This document shows positions 1 to 8,889 of a stretch of DNA of 40,583 nt, piece after piece. The DNA lies in NCBI GenBank assembly GCA_027623555.1, contig JAQBSZ010000037.1, positions 1 to 40,583 on the forward strand. The letters run 5' to 3'. The notes under the pieces were generated by a model. That model saw only the letters and a program-made list of their open reading frames with translations, did no database searches and was not told the DNA's origin. A program made the position numbers and the translations under genes. The stretch comes from Pseudomonadota bacterium. GTDB taxonomy: Bacteria > Pseudomonadota > Gammaproteobacteria > Pseudomonadales > Pseudohongiellaceae. The first letter of the stretch is position 1. Each line of letters opens with the position of its first letter.

Positions 1-234
1 GGCGGAGCGCGACAGGCCCCGCCGGTCGGGGGTTTACATAGAGTGCGCTCTCGACGTTGCACTGGCTTGAAAGATCGACCGTCCTGCGCGCGCCTTGAGA
101 GCGAAATTGGCTGTAAGCCAGAGCGGCCATAGTCTTGTGAAGAGTCCCTAGTGTGAATGCTTAGCCATAGGTGGTCACAAGCGCGGTTCAGTTAAAAGAA
201 GCGCAACTCAATTGGTAGAATAAAGGAAGCAACG
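1..234. other. Upstream stretch with no supported gene
   Basis: No convincing coding region is seen here. A short open frame at the left edge ends at about position 90 and could be the tail of an upstream gene, but it has no recognisable features. A ribosome binding site (AAAGGAAG) lies just before the sulfotransferase start at 235. Confidence 0.4.
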
Positions 235-1161
235 ATGTCAGCCAGACCAGAAGTTCGCCACATCTATCAGAATCACCATCTCGATACTCACCACTGGGAC
301 GATTTCAAACCCCGGGAGGGAGATATCGTTATCTCGACCTCCTACAAGGCTGGTACCACGCTTACCCAAACGATCGTAGCCAACCTGTTGTTCCCCAATG
401 GCGACATGCCGGGAACCGTGAGTTCACTCTCGCCCTGGCTGGACATGCGCCTGTCACCACTGGAAGAGACGCTGGCAACGCTGGAGGCACAGACTCACAG
501 GCGCTGCATCAAGACTCATCTGCCCCTGGACGGATTGCCGTTTTTTGATGAGATCCAGTATGTCGTGGTGGGACGAGATCCGCGGGATGTGTTCATGTCA
601 CTGGTCAATCACTATGGCAACCATACGCCACAGTTTTATGAAGCGATGAATGGTTTGCCTGGGCGTGTTGGCGACCCGTTTCCGGAGTATGATGGTGACA
701 TTCACAAACTCTGGCACAACTGGATCACCCGTGGTTGGTTTGCCTGGGAGAGCGATGGCTATCCCTACTGGTCCCACCTGCATCATGCCATGACCTGGTG
801 GGAGTTTCGCCACTTGCCAAACATTCGCCTCATTCACTACAGTGACCTGCGTGCCGACCTCGAAGGGCAGATGCGCGCGCTGGCTGATTATCTTGGCATT
901 GACGTGCCGGAAGCACGCTGGCCCGATGTAGTCCATGCCTGTGAATTTGAAACCGTCAAGGCGAATCCGGAGAAGGTGTTGGACCCAATGTTTGATGTGA
1001 TGTTCAAGGGGGGTGGTGATACTTTCATCCATAAGGGCACGAATGGGCGCTGGAAGGATGTATTCACCAAGGATGAATTAGTGCTCTACCAGCAAGCCAT
1101 GGACAAAACCTTACCTGGGGATTGCGCACACTGGCTCGAGTCCGGAGGCAGTTATTCCTGA
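235..1161 (+). CDS. Sulfotransferase domain protein (PAPS-dependent)
   Basis: This 308-residue protein resembles cytosolic sulfotransferases (Sulfotransfer_1 family), which move a sulfuryl group from PAPS to an alcohol, phenol or amine. The 5'-phosphosulfate loop is SYKAGTT (residues 36-42). The likely catalytic His is in KTHLP (H95). The 3'-phosphate site is GRDPRDVFMS (113-122), and a C-terminal HKGTNGRWK segment (about 267-275) fits the second PAPS-contact loop. No signal peptide is visible, so it should be cytoplasmic. The start at 235 is supported by AAAGGAAG just upstream. It heads a run of closely spaced same-strand genes, with 39 bp to the next start. The acceptor substrate cannot be inferred. 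Confidence 0.88.
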   Translation: MSARPEVRHIYQNHHLDTHHWDDFKPREGDIVISTSYKAGTTLTQTIVANLLFPNGDMPGTVSSLSPWLDMRLSPLEETLATLEAQTHRRCIKTHLPLDGLPFFDEIQYVVVGRDPRDVFMSLVNHYGNHTPQFYEAMNGLPGRVGDPFPEYDGDIHKLWHNWITRGWFAWESDGYPYWSHLHHAMTWWEFRHLPNIRLIHYSDLRADLEGQMRALADYLGIDVPEARWPDVVHACEFETVKANPEKVLDPMFDVMFKGGGDTFIHKGTNGRWKDVFTKDELVLYQQAMDKTLPGDCAHWLESGGSYS

Positions 1162-1200
1162 TAGTTGTACCTGAAAAACAATGAGAAGAGGTATGTACTG

Positions 1201-2169
1201 ATGAGCCGATCAACTATTTGGATTGTAGCCACACTATTGCTGCTGCTCTCGGCCTGTGGTCAACAAGAATCAGTAATCTCGACGCGGGCTCTCACCGTCT
1301 CGGCAACTGTCGCTTTTACGGAAGGACCGACGGAAGCTGAAGACGGGTCGGTATATTTCACTGATCTTTATAACAACCGTATTATGCGCCTGGCTACCGA
1401 CGGCGCGCTATCCACATTTCGGCAGCCCAGCCACCGTGCCAACGGCTTGCTGTTTGATAGTCAGTGGCGATTGCTGGCCTGCGAAGGCGGCGATGGCGCT
1501 GCAGTCTTACCGCGGGTTACACGCACCGATATGACCACCGGTGTAATCGAAGTGCTCGCCGATTCCTACGCAGGCAAGCAGCTGCATCAACCTAACGATC
1601 TGACCTTTGACGGGCAGGGCCGTATTTATTTTACCGATCGTCCCGGTGCCGACATTCGCGAAGAGCAGACCGGCGTGCACGGTGTGTACCGCATCGATCC
1701 GGACGGCTCAATCGAACGCATTCTCACCGAGCCTGAAGTCATGCGCCCCAACGGCATCGTAATTTCGCCGGGTGACACAACTCTGTACGTGATCGAGACC
1801 GAGCAGGCGGCAGGAGGCCCGCGCTCGATTCTGGCCTATGACCTCAGTGCCGCCGGCACCGTCAGCAATGGCCGGGTATTCCATGATTTCTATCCAGGCC
1901 GCAGCGGTGACGGCATGACGATTGATAGCGCGGGCAATCTGTACGTCGCCGCCGGCTTGAATAATCTGCGCGGGACCAGCGAGACACTCGATACGGTCGC
2001 TGGTATTCATGTGTTCGCGCCAAGCGGGGAACTGCTTGAACACATCCCGGTGCCTGAAGACACCATCACCAATGCCGCGTTCGGCGGCTCCGATCTGCGT
2101 ACCTTGTATGTCACGGCAGGCAAGACCCTGTTTAGTTTCAAAACAGATATAGAAGGTACGCGCCGTTAA
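1201..2169 (+). CDS. SMP-30/gluconolactonase/LRE family lipoprotein
   Basis: A six-bladed beta-propeller of the SMP-30/gluconolactonase/LRE-like family, whose members are metal-dependent lactonases or related esterases. Family metal-site segments are present: FTEGPTEAEDGSVYFTD near the start, HQPNDLTFDGQGRIYFTD in the middle and GDGMTIDSAGNLYVA late. I chose the ATG at 1201 rather than the upstream TTG at 1165. It gives a lipoprotein signal (MSRSTIWIVATLLLLLSAC) with lipobox LSAC and has GAGAAGAGG at good spacing. The product is 322 residues. It lies 39 bp after the sulfotransferase and 44 bp before the lipocalin-like gene, suggesting one transcript. The substrate is not known. Confidence 0.85.
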   Translation: MSRSTIWIVATLLLLLSACGQQESVISTRALTVSATVAFTEGPTEAEDGSVYFTDLYNNRIMRLATDGALSTFRQPSHRANGLLFDSQWRLLACEGGDGAAVLPRVTRTDMTTGVIEVLADSYAGKQLHQPNDLTFDGQGRIYFTDRPGADIREEQTGVHGVYRIDPDGSIERILTEPEVMRPNGIVISPGDTTLYVIETEQAAGGPRSILAYDLSAAGTVSNGRVFHDFYPGRSGDGMTIDSAGNLYVAAGLNNLRGTSETLDTVAGIHVFAPSGELLEHIPVPEDTITNAAFGGSDLRTLYVTAGKTLFSFKTDIEGTRR

Positions 2170-2213
2170 CGAATAACCAGCGGGCACGTTGCCGCCAATA
2201 AAGAGGAAGTAGC

Positions 2214-3185
2214 ATGCATTACTCGATAAGAAAACTTTTCGTGGCAATTGTCTTATTACTGGGCAATCTTGTAATGGTGACGGCGGTTACCGCTGCAAGT
2301 GCCGATGAGCAATTCGTCGGCACTTTTCGTTTAGTCGGGTTCGAGATCAAGGACGGCAACGGTAACTGGATGCCGGATGAAAACCGCCCGGGTAATGGTT
2401 ACATTACCTATAGCGACACCGGTTACATGGGAGTGCAAATCACGCCCAGTGTCCGAACTCCATTTGCCAATAATCAGCCAACTGCAGAAGAAGCGCGGCA
2501 AGCGCTGCAAGGCTATATTGCCTATTTCGGTCCATTCACGGTGCATGAAGACGAAGGTTATGTAGTTCATCATCGGGTCGGCGCGCCCAATCCCGGTGGT
2601 GCCGGCGATACCCTGCGCTTCTTTGATTTCGAAGGAAACCGACTAATCCTCACACCGCCGTCAGCAGGTGGCAATAAAGCGGATGCCGTATTACACGTCG
2701 TGTGGGAGAGGATGCCGGATGTTGAACTGTCAGCAGAGGCGCAGAAGTTCGTAGGGGTTCGTCAATTGCTGTACACCGAACGTTATACCGAACGAAATGG
2801 CGCGATTATGGCATCTGGACAGCACAATGAAAGCGATGCTGGCTCGTATATTTTCTACACGCCAACAGGCCACATGATGGTGCACTTAATGGACAGAGCA
2901 GGGCGTACGCCTTATGCCGGAAATGCTCCCACACCTGCCGAGGCCTTAGCTGCCTATCGAAGTTACTACGCGTACTTCGGGCGGTTCACTGTTTATGAAA
3001 CAGCGAGTCCACAATATCTTGTGCACAACCTTGAGGGGATACTCAGACCAGATCCACCAGCGGATACCGAGCGACTGTATCAACTCGATGGCGATATCTT
3101 GCGCCTGGGACCGAGACCGCAACGCAGCAACGGTGAGGCAACCGGGACGCACCTTTACTGGCAGGAACTGCCTTCACGGCGTTAA
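2214..3185 (+). CDS. Exported protein with two tandem lipocalin-like domains
   Basis: A 323-residue protein with an N-terminal Sec signal (hydrophobic residues about 10-28). It carries two copies of the lipocalin-like domain found in many bacterial hypothetical proteins (Lipocalin_5 type). Copy one starts near FVGTFRLVGFEI (about 34) and copy two near FVGVRQLLYTERYT (about 181). Both share the pattern G-[YH]-M-x-V-x-[IL], then TP[FY]A, P-T-x-E-[AE]A, YxAYFG-x-FTV and VHH/VHN, so the two halves arose by internal duplication. The domain is thought to bind small hydrophobic ligands, but no function is established. It is flanked at 44 and 30 bp by lactonase-like and dienelactone hydrolase genes. 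Confidence 0.78.
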   Translation: MHYSIRKLFVAIVLLLGNLVMVTAVTAASADEQFVGTFRLVGFEIKDGNGNWMPDENRPGNGYITYSDTGYMGVQITPSVRTPFANNQPTAEEARQALQGYIAYFGPFTVHEDEGYVVHHRVGAPNPGGAGDTLRFFDFEGNRLILTPPSAGGNKADAVLHVVWERMPDVELSAEAQKFVGVRQLLYTERYTERNGAIMASGQHNESDAGSYIFYTPTGHMMVHLMDRAGRTPYAGNAPTPAEALAAYRSYYAYFGRFTVYETASPQYLVHNLEGILRPDPPADTERLYQLDGDILRLGPRPQRSNGEATGTHLYWQELPSRR

Positions 3186-3215
3186 CAATTTACTGATTCA
3201 TTCAGGAGTCCGATA

Positions 3216-4106
3216 ATGACCAAACCAATCAGGACGAGCAAAGATTTTCATCCCGAAGTGTTGAGTAGTTTCCATGAGTATGTGCATGGGGCTATCGATC
3301 GCCGAGGGTTTCTGCAGCAGGTCTCCAAATTTGCCGTGGGGGGCTTGACCGCCGTTGCGATTCTCGATCTGCTACAGCCGAACTATGCCGAGGCTCAGGA
3401 TATTGCTGCCGATGATGCGCGAATCGACGGGGAATATCTCACAATCCCTTCTCCGCAGAACTGGCAGGGCTATGTGGCGCGACCGGCCAATCCTGAGAAT
3501 CAAAGATTACCGGCGGTGTTGGTAATTCATGAGAATCGGGGACGTAATCCCTATATTGAAGATGTGACGCGCCGGCTCGCCCTGGCGGGTTTCATGGCCA
3601 TGTCCCCCGATGCGCTAAGTCCGATGGGTGGCTGGCCGGGTAACGATGACGAAGGCAGAGACATGCAACGGGCGCTGGACCGTGAAGAGATGATGAGCAA
3701 CTGGCAGGCTGCCTTGCAGTTTCTCAAGAACCATCCCCAGGGCAACGGCAAGGTAGGCGCGGTCGGATTCTGCTATGGCGGCGGTGTGGTGAATAACCTG
3801 GCGGCGCGCATGCCCGATGTGCTCGATGCCGGTGTGCCGTTCTATGGCAGCCAGGTCTCCGCAGAGGAAGCCGCCAATATCAAGGCACCGCTGATGTTTC
3901 AAAATGCCAGCACCGATACCAGAATTCTCGCGGGTGCGCTTGTCTATGAAGCCGCACTGACGCAGGCCGGCGTTACTTACGAGTCTTATGTCTACGAAGG
4001 GGCGAGCCACGGTTTTCATAACAACACCACGCCGCGTTTCGATGAGGCGGCCGCTGCACTGGCCTGGGAACGAACGGTGGACTGGTTTAACCAGTACTTG
4101 CTATGA
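3216..4106 (+). CDS. Dienelactone hydrolase family protein, Tat-type leader (YghX-like)
   Basis: An alpha/beta hydrolase of the dienelactone hydrolase family, 296 residues. The Cys nucleophile is in GFCYGGG (C186). E106 in HENRG fits the family's conserved Glu, and D234 and H265 (in ASHGFHN) complete the triad. Residues 28-52 (DRRGFLQQVSKFAVGG and following) form a Tat-like twin-arginine leader placed about 28 residues in, as in E. coli YghX-type proteins, so export is likely. The Shine-Dalgarno is AGGAG before 3216. The family hydrolyses lactones or esters; the substrate here is unknown. Its stop codon is followed after only 4 bp by a palindromic GGGGACAC element. Confidence 0.87.
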   Translation: MTKPIRTSKDFHPEVLSSFHEYVHGAIDRRGFLQQVSKFAVGGLTAVAILDLLQPNYAEAQDIAADDARIDGEYLTIPSPQNWQGYVARPANPENQRLPAVLVIHENRGRNPYIEDVTRRLALAGFMAMSPDALSPMGGWPGNDDEGRDMQRALDREEMMSNWQAALQFLKNHPQGNGKVGAVGFCYGGGVVNNLAARMPDVLDAGVPFYGSQVSAEEAANIKAPLMFQNASTDTRILAGALVYEAALTQAGVTYESYVYEGASHGFHNNTTPRFDEAAAALAWERTVDWFNQYLL

Positions 4107-4110
4107 AACT

Positions 4111-4238
4111 GGGGACACCTACAAGTTAACAACTTAATCAGCACTACTTGAGTTTCCCCAACTTAATCAGCACTGCGTGAGTGTCCCCAACACTCCAACA
4201 CTAATCACGGATTAAGTTGTTAACTTGTAGGTGTCCCC
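4111..4238. repeat. Palindromic GGGGACAC element, long form
   Basis: An inverted repeat with perfect 29-bp arms at 4111-4139 and 4210-4238, beginning GGGGACAC and ending GTGTCCCC. The 70-bp spacer contains an imperfect tandem duplication of a roughly 30-37 bp unit (about 4132-4195), so this copy is 128 bp instead of the 91 bp of the other copies (8772, 9765, 15257). The element starts 4 bp after the dienelactone hydrolase stop codon. As RNA it would form a strong hairpin, so it may end or stabilise the upstream transcript. Confidence 0.92.
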
Positions 4239-4381
4239 ACAGGAGGTTCTATGCTTCGCAACCGGCAAACCTGAACTGGGAGCTAGTTGATTGCGGAGAA
4301 TTCCAAGAACTAAAAGAAGTTGTGCAAAGAGCCGGGATTTCTGCCAGCAGCAATCAAGGAGTGGCTGCTTTTATCAGGTAG
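4239..4381 (+). pseudogene. Possible 3' remnant of an unidentified gene
   Basis: Immediately right of the palindromic element, one frame stays open to a TAG at 4379-4381 and reads like a real protein tail (for example LVDCGEFQELKEVV and SNQGVAAFIR). There is no credible start codon, because the frame runs back into the repeat. The segment could be the end of a gene truncated when the element inserted or recombined. Alternatively, AGGAGG at 4241 with an ATG at 4251 would make only a 7-residue peptide. I do not recognise the family. Confidence 0.3.
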
Positions 4382-4434
4382 ACGCATTCTTTCCAAGGGA
4401 CTATCCTGAATCCATCGAACTCGGGAGACCAGCC

Positions 4435-5334
4435 ATGCTAATTCGCACATCGACAATTCAATCGCTCCTGACTTCTCTTGTCCTGCTTTGCTGTCTTTTC
4501 TCAACTATCAGCGTCGCACAAATGACACCCAGACCCGAGCAGAAAATTGCCCTGGTAAGTGGGTCCAGCAGTGGCCTCGGGCGTGAAGTCGCGTTCCGCT
4601 TGAGCGCGCTGGATTACTTCGTCATTGTCCATGGCCGCAACGAAGAGCGAGGCATGGAGGTAGTGAAGCTGATAGAAGAATCTGGCAGCGGTGGCGCGCG
4701 ATTCTACCAGGCTGACTTTGGTGCATTCGATCAGGTCAGGCAGTTTGCCGACAACATCCTGCGCGATTTCACGCGCCTGGATGTGCTAATCAATAACGCC
4801 GGCATCGGTTCGTCACCGGCCACACGACTAGTCTCCGAGAATGGCCACGAACTGCGTTTCCAAGTGAACTACCTGTCCCATTTCCTCCTGACCCACGAGT
4901 TGCTGCCACTGCTGCTTGAGAGTGATGCCGCGCGCATCGTCAATGTCTCATCCGGTGCACAACAGGATATCGATTTCGACAATGTCATGCTGGAGAGAGG
5001 TTTCAGTGGCGGGCGCGCCTATGCCCAGAGCAAACTAGCGCAGATATTTTTTACAATCGACCTGGCAGAGACTCTTGCAGATGAAAATATCCTGGTGAAT
5101 GCGCTGCATCCGGCCACGTTCATGGACACCGCCATGGTCAGGAATGCGGGTGCTACACCTCGCACTACCGTGGATGAAGGTGCCGACGGGGTCATGCAAC
5201 TGGTGACGGATGATGTGGGTACAGGCAATTACTTTGTAAGGCAACGGGCAGTGCGTGCGAATCGACAGGCGTATGATGGAGAAGATCGGGCAAGACTGTG
5301 GCAGCTTAGCCTGCAACTAACCGGTCTCGATTAA
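4435..5334 (+). CDS. Exported short-chain dehydrogenase/reductase
   Basis: A classical SDR fold (NAD(P)-dependent oxidoreductase), 299 residues from the ATG at 4435. The nucleotide-binding glycine motif is GSSSGLG (43-49), NNAG lies at 120-123, the catalytic Ser is in NVSSG (about 172-173), and Tyr and Lys are in YAQSK (Y196, K200). The 4435 start is preferred to an in-frame upstream start at 4291 because GGGAGA precedes it and it begins a clear Sec signal peptide (hydrophobic 9-28, cleavage near VAQ). A secreted SDR is unusual because NAD(P) is cytosolic, so the hydrophobic N-terminus may instead be a membrane anchor. It lies 41 bp upstream of the M28-like gene. Confidence 0.82.
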   Translation: MLIRTSTIQSLLTSLVLLCCLFSTISVAQMTPRPEQKIALVSGSSSGLGREVAFRLSALDYFVIVHGRNEERGMEVVKLIEESGSGGARFYQADFGAFDQVRQFADNILRDFTRLDVLINNAGIGSSPATRLVSENGHELRFQVNYLSHFLLTHELLPLLLESDAARIVNVSSGAQQDIDFDNVMLERGFSGGRAYAQSKLAQIFFTIDLAETLADENILVNALHPATFMDTAMVRNAGATPRTTVDEGADGVMQLVTDDVGTGNYFVRQRAVRANRQAYDGEDRARLWQLSLQLTGLD

Positions 5335-5375
5335 AGGCGGATACCTAAATTAGCGGCGGAGATCAATTTGCAATC

Positions 5376-6971
5376 ATGTGTAAATTAAAAGCATTAAGAC
5401 TTCATCTGCCAGTTCTCTGGATGAGTTCGACACTAGCAGGCCTTGGTTTAGTTCAGGCCCAGGAGAATTCAGAAGCCTGGTTCGGGCAGGCACTACCCGA
5501 TCCATTGCGCAGTGCCAATTCTGCTCCTGCTCGCCTGGAGCGCATCGACATCGACGAACTCTCACTCCAGGTCTCAGACGATGAGCGCCTGGAGCGTGTG
5601 ATACAGGGAGATCGTATCAAGCAGTATATGGAAGAGGTCATAGATATCTCGCGGCAGAGTAAAGCCAGCGGCGACTCGTTATGGGGCAGGATCGGCGGGA
5701 CACGCTGGGAACTTATGACTGCCGAACTATTGGCCAGTAAATTTCGCGAATTCGGACTGGAGGATGTGCGTATCGAGCGCATGCCGCGCAACCCGCAGTG
5801 GTGGCCCTCACAGTGGGAGGTCACACTGCTGGCAGATCCAGGCTATGGAGCGGGAAGCACCGATGTCTCATTACTAACGGCGTTTCCAGCCGCGCCCAGT
5901 CCTGCTACTCCGGAAGCGGGCATTGAAGCCGAGCTGATCTACGTTGGTGCTGGAACTCCGGCGGACCTGATCGGCCGTGATGTGCGCGGAAAGATCGCGG
6001 TGTATCACGCCATCTTCAAGACCGGTGCCTACAGCTATACCGGTCGGGGCATGGCGGATCAGTTAATAAAAGCAGGTGCTGTGGCGGCGATTGCTGTGCA
6101 TGAGATAGAAGAGAATATTCAGTTTTTCAATCGCTTCGCCGGCAGTCTCGAAGGACAGGGATTTACCATCAGTGGTAATGACGGGGTATTTCTCGAGGAT
6201 ATGATTGCACGCACTACAGCAGTCAAACCGCTTCGTGCCAGGCTCAAGTTAGCCACCTCTCCATATGACGGTCTGATTACTCAGAATGTGTATGGCATGG
6301 TGCCGGGTCAGACCGATGAGTACATAATGCTGACCGCCCACATGGATGCCTATTTCGAAGGCGCCTATGACAACGCCACCGGTTTGGCGACGTTGCTGGC
6401 TCTGGCTGAATACTATTCACAACCCGGAGCGCCGACTCCGCATAGAAATTTACTTTTCGTGGGAACTGGTGGGCATCATTCCGGGAGACCTGGCACCCCC
6501 TATACCAATACCGAGTTGCAGTCTGTGGGGACGGCTTATATCGTCGATCAGCATCAGGATTTGTTGGACAAGACGGTACTTGTTCTTAACATCGAGCATA
6601 CCGCATTGACCTCGGTAGTTACCGGGCTGGGCGGTATCATTCCAACGACCACCGAATCGGCCCGCCACCTGGCAGTCAGTAATCGCAGTCCATTCCTGGA
6701 GAGAGAATTCACCAGCGCTCTGGATCGCTATGGCATCGTCGTACCGATCCTGACAAATAACTTCCCCGGTGGAGATGCGAGTAATCTATTGCGAGGTGGT
6801 GTTCCCATCGTAAATCTGATTTCGGCCGGCTTCTGGTATCACAGTTCGGGTGATACAGCGGCGAATATTCCAACGCAAGGACTTGAACGCACGGCACGCA
6901 TGTGGGCATACTTTCTGAACCGCATCGACGGGGCAACGCGAGAAGAGATTGGCACTGGCTCTGTTAACTAA
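5376..6971 (+). CDS. M28-like peptidase with PA-type insert and altered active site
   Basis: A 531-residue exported protein (signal peptide 1-29, cleavage near VQAQ) with the layout of M28 zinc aminopeptidases: a protease-associated-like segment at about 150-250 and then the peptidase domain. Expected metal residues are seen at H322/D324 (AHMDA), D332 (YDNATG), E407 (NIEH) and H489 (WYHSSGDT). The usual Glu-Glu pair after the LLFVGTGG strand is replaced by His-His (H367, H368). That pair supplies the general base and a zinc ligand in the family, so activity may be lost or changed. The gene is 41 bp after the SDR gene and 42 bp before the GGT gene, so probably co-transcribed. Confidence 0.82.
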   Translation: MCKLKALRLHLPVLWMSSTLAGLGLVQAQENSEAWFGQALPDPLRSANSAPARLERIDIDELSLQVSDDERLERVIQGDRIKQYMEEVIDISRQSKASGDSLWGRIGGTRWELMTAELLASKFREFGLEDVRIERMPRNPQWWPSQWEVTLLADPGYGAGSTDVSLLTAFPAAPSPATPEAGIEAELIYVGAGTPADLIGRDVRGKIAVYHAIFKTGAYSYTGRGMADQLIKAGAVAAIAVHEIEENIQFFNRFAGSLEGQGFTISGNDGVFLEDMIARTTAVKPLRARLKLATSPYDGLITQNVYGMVPGQTDEYIMLTAHMDAYFEGAYDNATGLATLLALAEYYSQPGAPTPHRNLLFVGTGGHHSGRPGTPYTNTELQSVGTAYIVDQHQDLLDKTVLVLNIEHTALTSVVTGLGGIIPTTTESARHLAVSNRSPFLEREFTSALDRYGIVVPILTNNFPGGDASNLLRGGVPIVNLISAGFWYHSSGDTAANIPTQGLERTARMWAYFLNRIDGATREEIGTGSVN

Positions 6972-7013
6972 AAAAGCTGGTGAAAATTGAAGGAATCAGC
7001 AGAGGGTGAAGCG

Positions 7014-8768
7014 ATGAGAAATGAGCGAAATATTCACAGCGTTGCGTTGACGGCGTTTGCCTGCATCCTGGCATCCTGCGGACCAGAAATGACGGCTGTC
7101 GAAACAATTCCATCTGCTTCATCCACACAGTTTTTGACCACGAGTTACGCACTCCAGAACCGGCCCGATGTGCGGGGACTAACCGGTGCGGTATCGTCTG
7201 ATCATCCGCTGGCCACACAGGCAGGTCTCAGAATACTGCAGGAAGGTGGCAATGCCACCGACGCGGTGATCGCCATGGCCGGCGTGCTCGCCGTGGTGCG
7301 TCCCCACATGAATGGTATCGGTGGCGATGCGTTCGGCATCTTCTACGATGGCGAGACTGGTGAGATTACGGCCCTGAATGCCAGCGGTCGTGCCGGGTCT
7401 GTGGCGACGCCAGAGTTCTTTGCCGCCGCCGGTGTCCAGCGCGTTCCCGGCACGGGACCCCTTTCGGTGAGCGTGCCCGGCGCCGTGGCCGGCTGGGTGG
7501 ATGCCCATGGCCGCTTCGGCAGCAAGGACTTCTCCTACTTGCTTGAACCGGCAATCGAATACGCCCGTGGTGGCTTTGCCGTGTCTACTCGACTGGCGAT
7601 GGATTTCGAGGAACAGGGCCGCGCTCTCAATGCCGACGGCCGCAATCTCTATCTGCCCGATGGCGCTCCGCCGCCTGTTGGGGCGCTATTGAAGAATGCA
7701 GCCCTGGCTGAATCATTGGTGACGGTTGCACGGGAAGGCAAACTGGGTTTTTACAACGGCGCTATTGGCAGGAGACTCGCTGCCTTCGTTAGCGAACAAG
7801 GTGGGCATCTGCGTGAGCAGGATTTTGTCAATCACGCCTCAACCTGGGTCGAACCCATTCGCGGCGAATATCTGGGTCACGAAATTCTGGTGATGCCGCC
7901 CAATACCCAGGGTGTTACACAACTCGCGCTGATGAAGATGTCCAAGGCACATCCGGTCGAAGCCATGGGGCACAACAGCACCAAGTATTTGCACACCTTG
8001 ATTGAACTGAAGAAACTGGCGTTTGCCGATCGTGATCGCTGGATCGCCGATCCTGCCATGACTGAAGTACCAGTAGAACAACTATTAGATGGAGATTACT
8101 TGCGCGAGCGTGCCGGACTGGTCGATGCCTCCCGTGCGGCTAAATCTGTTGAACCAGGATTCGGCAATGAAATATTTTCCAACGCTGACAAGGACCGGGA
8201 AGATGCAGGCGATACAGTCTATATCACCGCGGTCGATCAGTGGGGCAATGCGGTCAGCTGGATTCAGAGTAATTTCGCCGGCTTCGGTTCCGGCTTGTTG
8301 GAATCGGAAACCGGCATTCTGCTGCATAACCGTGGCGCACTGTTCTCACTGGAAACCGGTCATCCCAACGAAGTAGCGCCGGACAAGCGTCCCTACCATA
8401 CCCTGTCGCCACTAATGGCACTGTATCCCGATGGCGGATTCGCCTTTACCCTCGGCACGCCGGGCGGCGATAGCCAGACCCAGTCGCTGCTACAGATTGT
8501 AAACAACATGCTGCTGTTCAACATGACGCCGCAGCAGGCCATCGAGGCACCGCGGTTTCGTTCCTCCGGTGGCTTGAATGTGGCCATTGAGAACCGCGTG
8601 AGCAGCGAGGCGCTAGGTGGTCTGCAAGCTCTCGGACACCGTCTGCAGTTGATCGATGACTGGACCGCCACGTTCGGCGGCGCGCAGATGATCCACTATG
8701 ATCCATCCAATGGCGTGTTAACCGCGGCTGCCGATCCTCGGCGCGAAGCCTATTCGCTGGCCTATTAG
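7014..8768 (+). CDS. Gamma-glutamyltransferase family lipoprotein
   Basis: A 584-residue Ntn-hydrolase of the gamma-glutamyltranspeptidase family. Members self-cleave into two subunits and act on glutathione or other gamma-glutamyl compounds. The autoprocessing and nucleophile Thr is in GDTVYITAVDQWGNAVS (T401 with this start). The early glycine-rich GGNATDAVIAMAG and late GTPGGDSQ motifs match the family. The ATG at 7014 is chosen over a TTG at 6987: AGAGGGTGAAG precedes it and it opens a lipoprotein signal with lipobox LASC (C22). Periplasmic outer-membrane anchoring is therefore likely. E. coli GGT is a soluble periplasmic enzyme, so the lipid anchor is a variation. The stop is 3 bp before a palindromic element. 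Confidence 0.9.
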   Translation: MRNERNIHSVALTAFACILASCGPEMTAVETIPSASSTQFLTTSYALQNRPDVRGLTGAVSSDHPLATQAGLRILQEGGNATDAVIAMAGVLAVVRPHMNGIGGDAFGIFYDGETGEITALNASGRAGSVATPEFFAAAGVQRVPGTGPLSVSVPGAVAGWVDAHGRFGSKDFSYLLEPAIEYARGGFAVSTRLAMDFEEQGRALNADGRNLYLPDGAPPPVGALLKNAALAESLVTVAREGKLGFYNGAIGRRLAAFVSEQGGHLREQDFVNHASTWVEPIRGEYLGHEILVMPPNTQGVTQLALMKMSKAHPVEAMGHNSTKYLHTLIELKKLAFADRDRWIADPAMTEVPVEQLLDGDYLRERAGLVDASRAAKSVEPGFGNEIFSNADKDREDAGDTVYITAVDQWGNAVSWIQSNFAGFGSGLLESETGILLHNRGALFSLETGHPNEVAPDKRPYHTLSPLMALYPDGGFAFTLGTPGGDSQTQSLLQIVNNMLLFNMTPQQAIEAPRFRSSGGLNVAIENRVSSEALGGLQALGHRLQLIDDWTATFGGAQMIHYDPSNGVLTAAADPRREAYSLAY

Positions 8769-8771
8769 ATT

Positions 8772-8862
8772 GGGGACACCTACAAGTTAACAACTTTATC
8801 AGCAATACTTGAGTATCCCCAACACTAATCACTGATTAAGTTGTTAACTTGTAGGTGTCCCC
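8772..8862. repeat. Palindromic GGGGACAC element (91 bp)
   Basis: 29-bp arms at 8772-8800 and 8834-8862 with a 33-bp spacer and a single arm mismatch. It starts 3 bp after the gamma-glutamyltransferase stop and ends 27 bp before the metallo-beta-lactamase-fold gene. Arm and spacer lengths equal those of the copies at 9765 and 15257. Confidence 0.93.
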
Positions 8863-8889
8863 ATAAACCCTAGAAAGAAGAAATTAACC

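Noticed and set aside
205..224. D-arm-like sequence (CAACTCAATTGGTAGA) resembling part of a tRNA
   Set aside because: Only the D-arm portion is tRNA-like; no acceptor, anticodon or T arms fold around it, so it is not called as a tRNA or remnant.
4291..4434. In-frame 5' extension of the SDR gene
   Set aside because: The extension lacks a ribosome binding site and would bury the signal peptide; ATG 4435 explains the sequence better.
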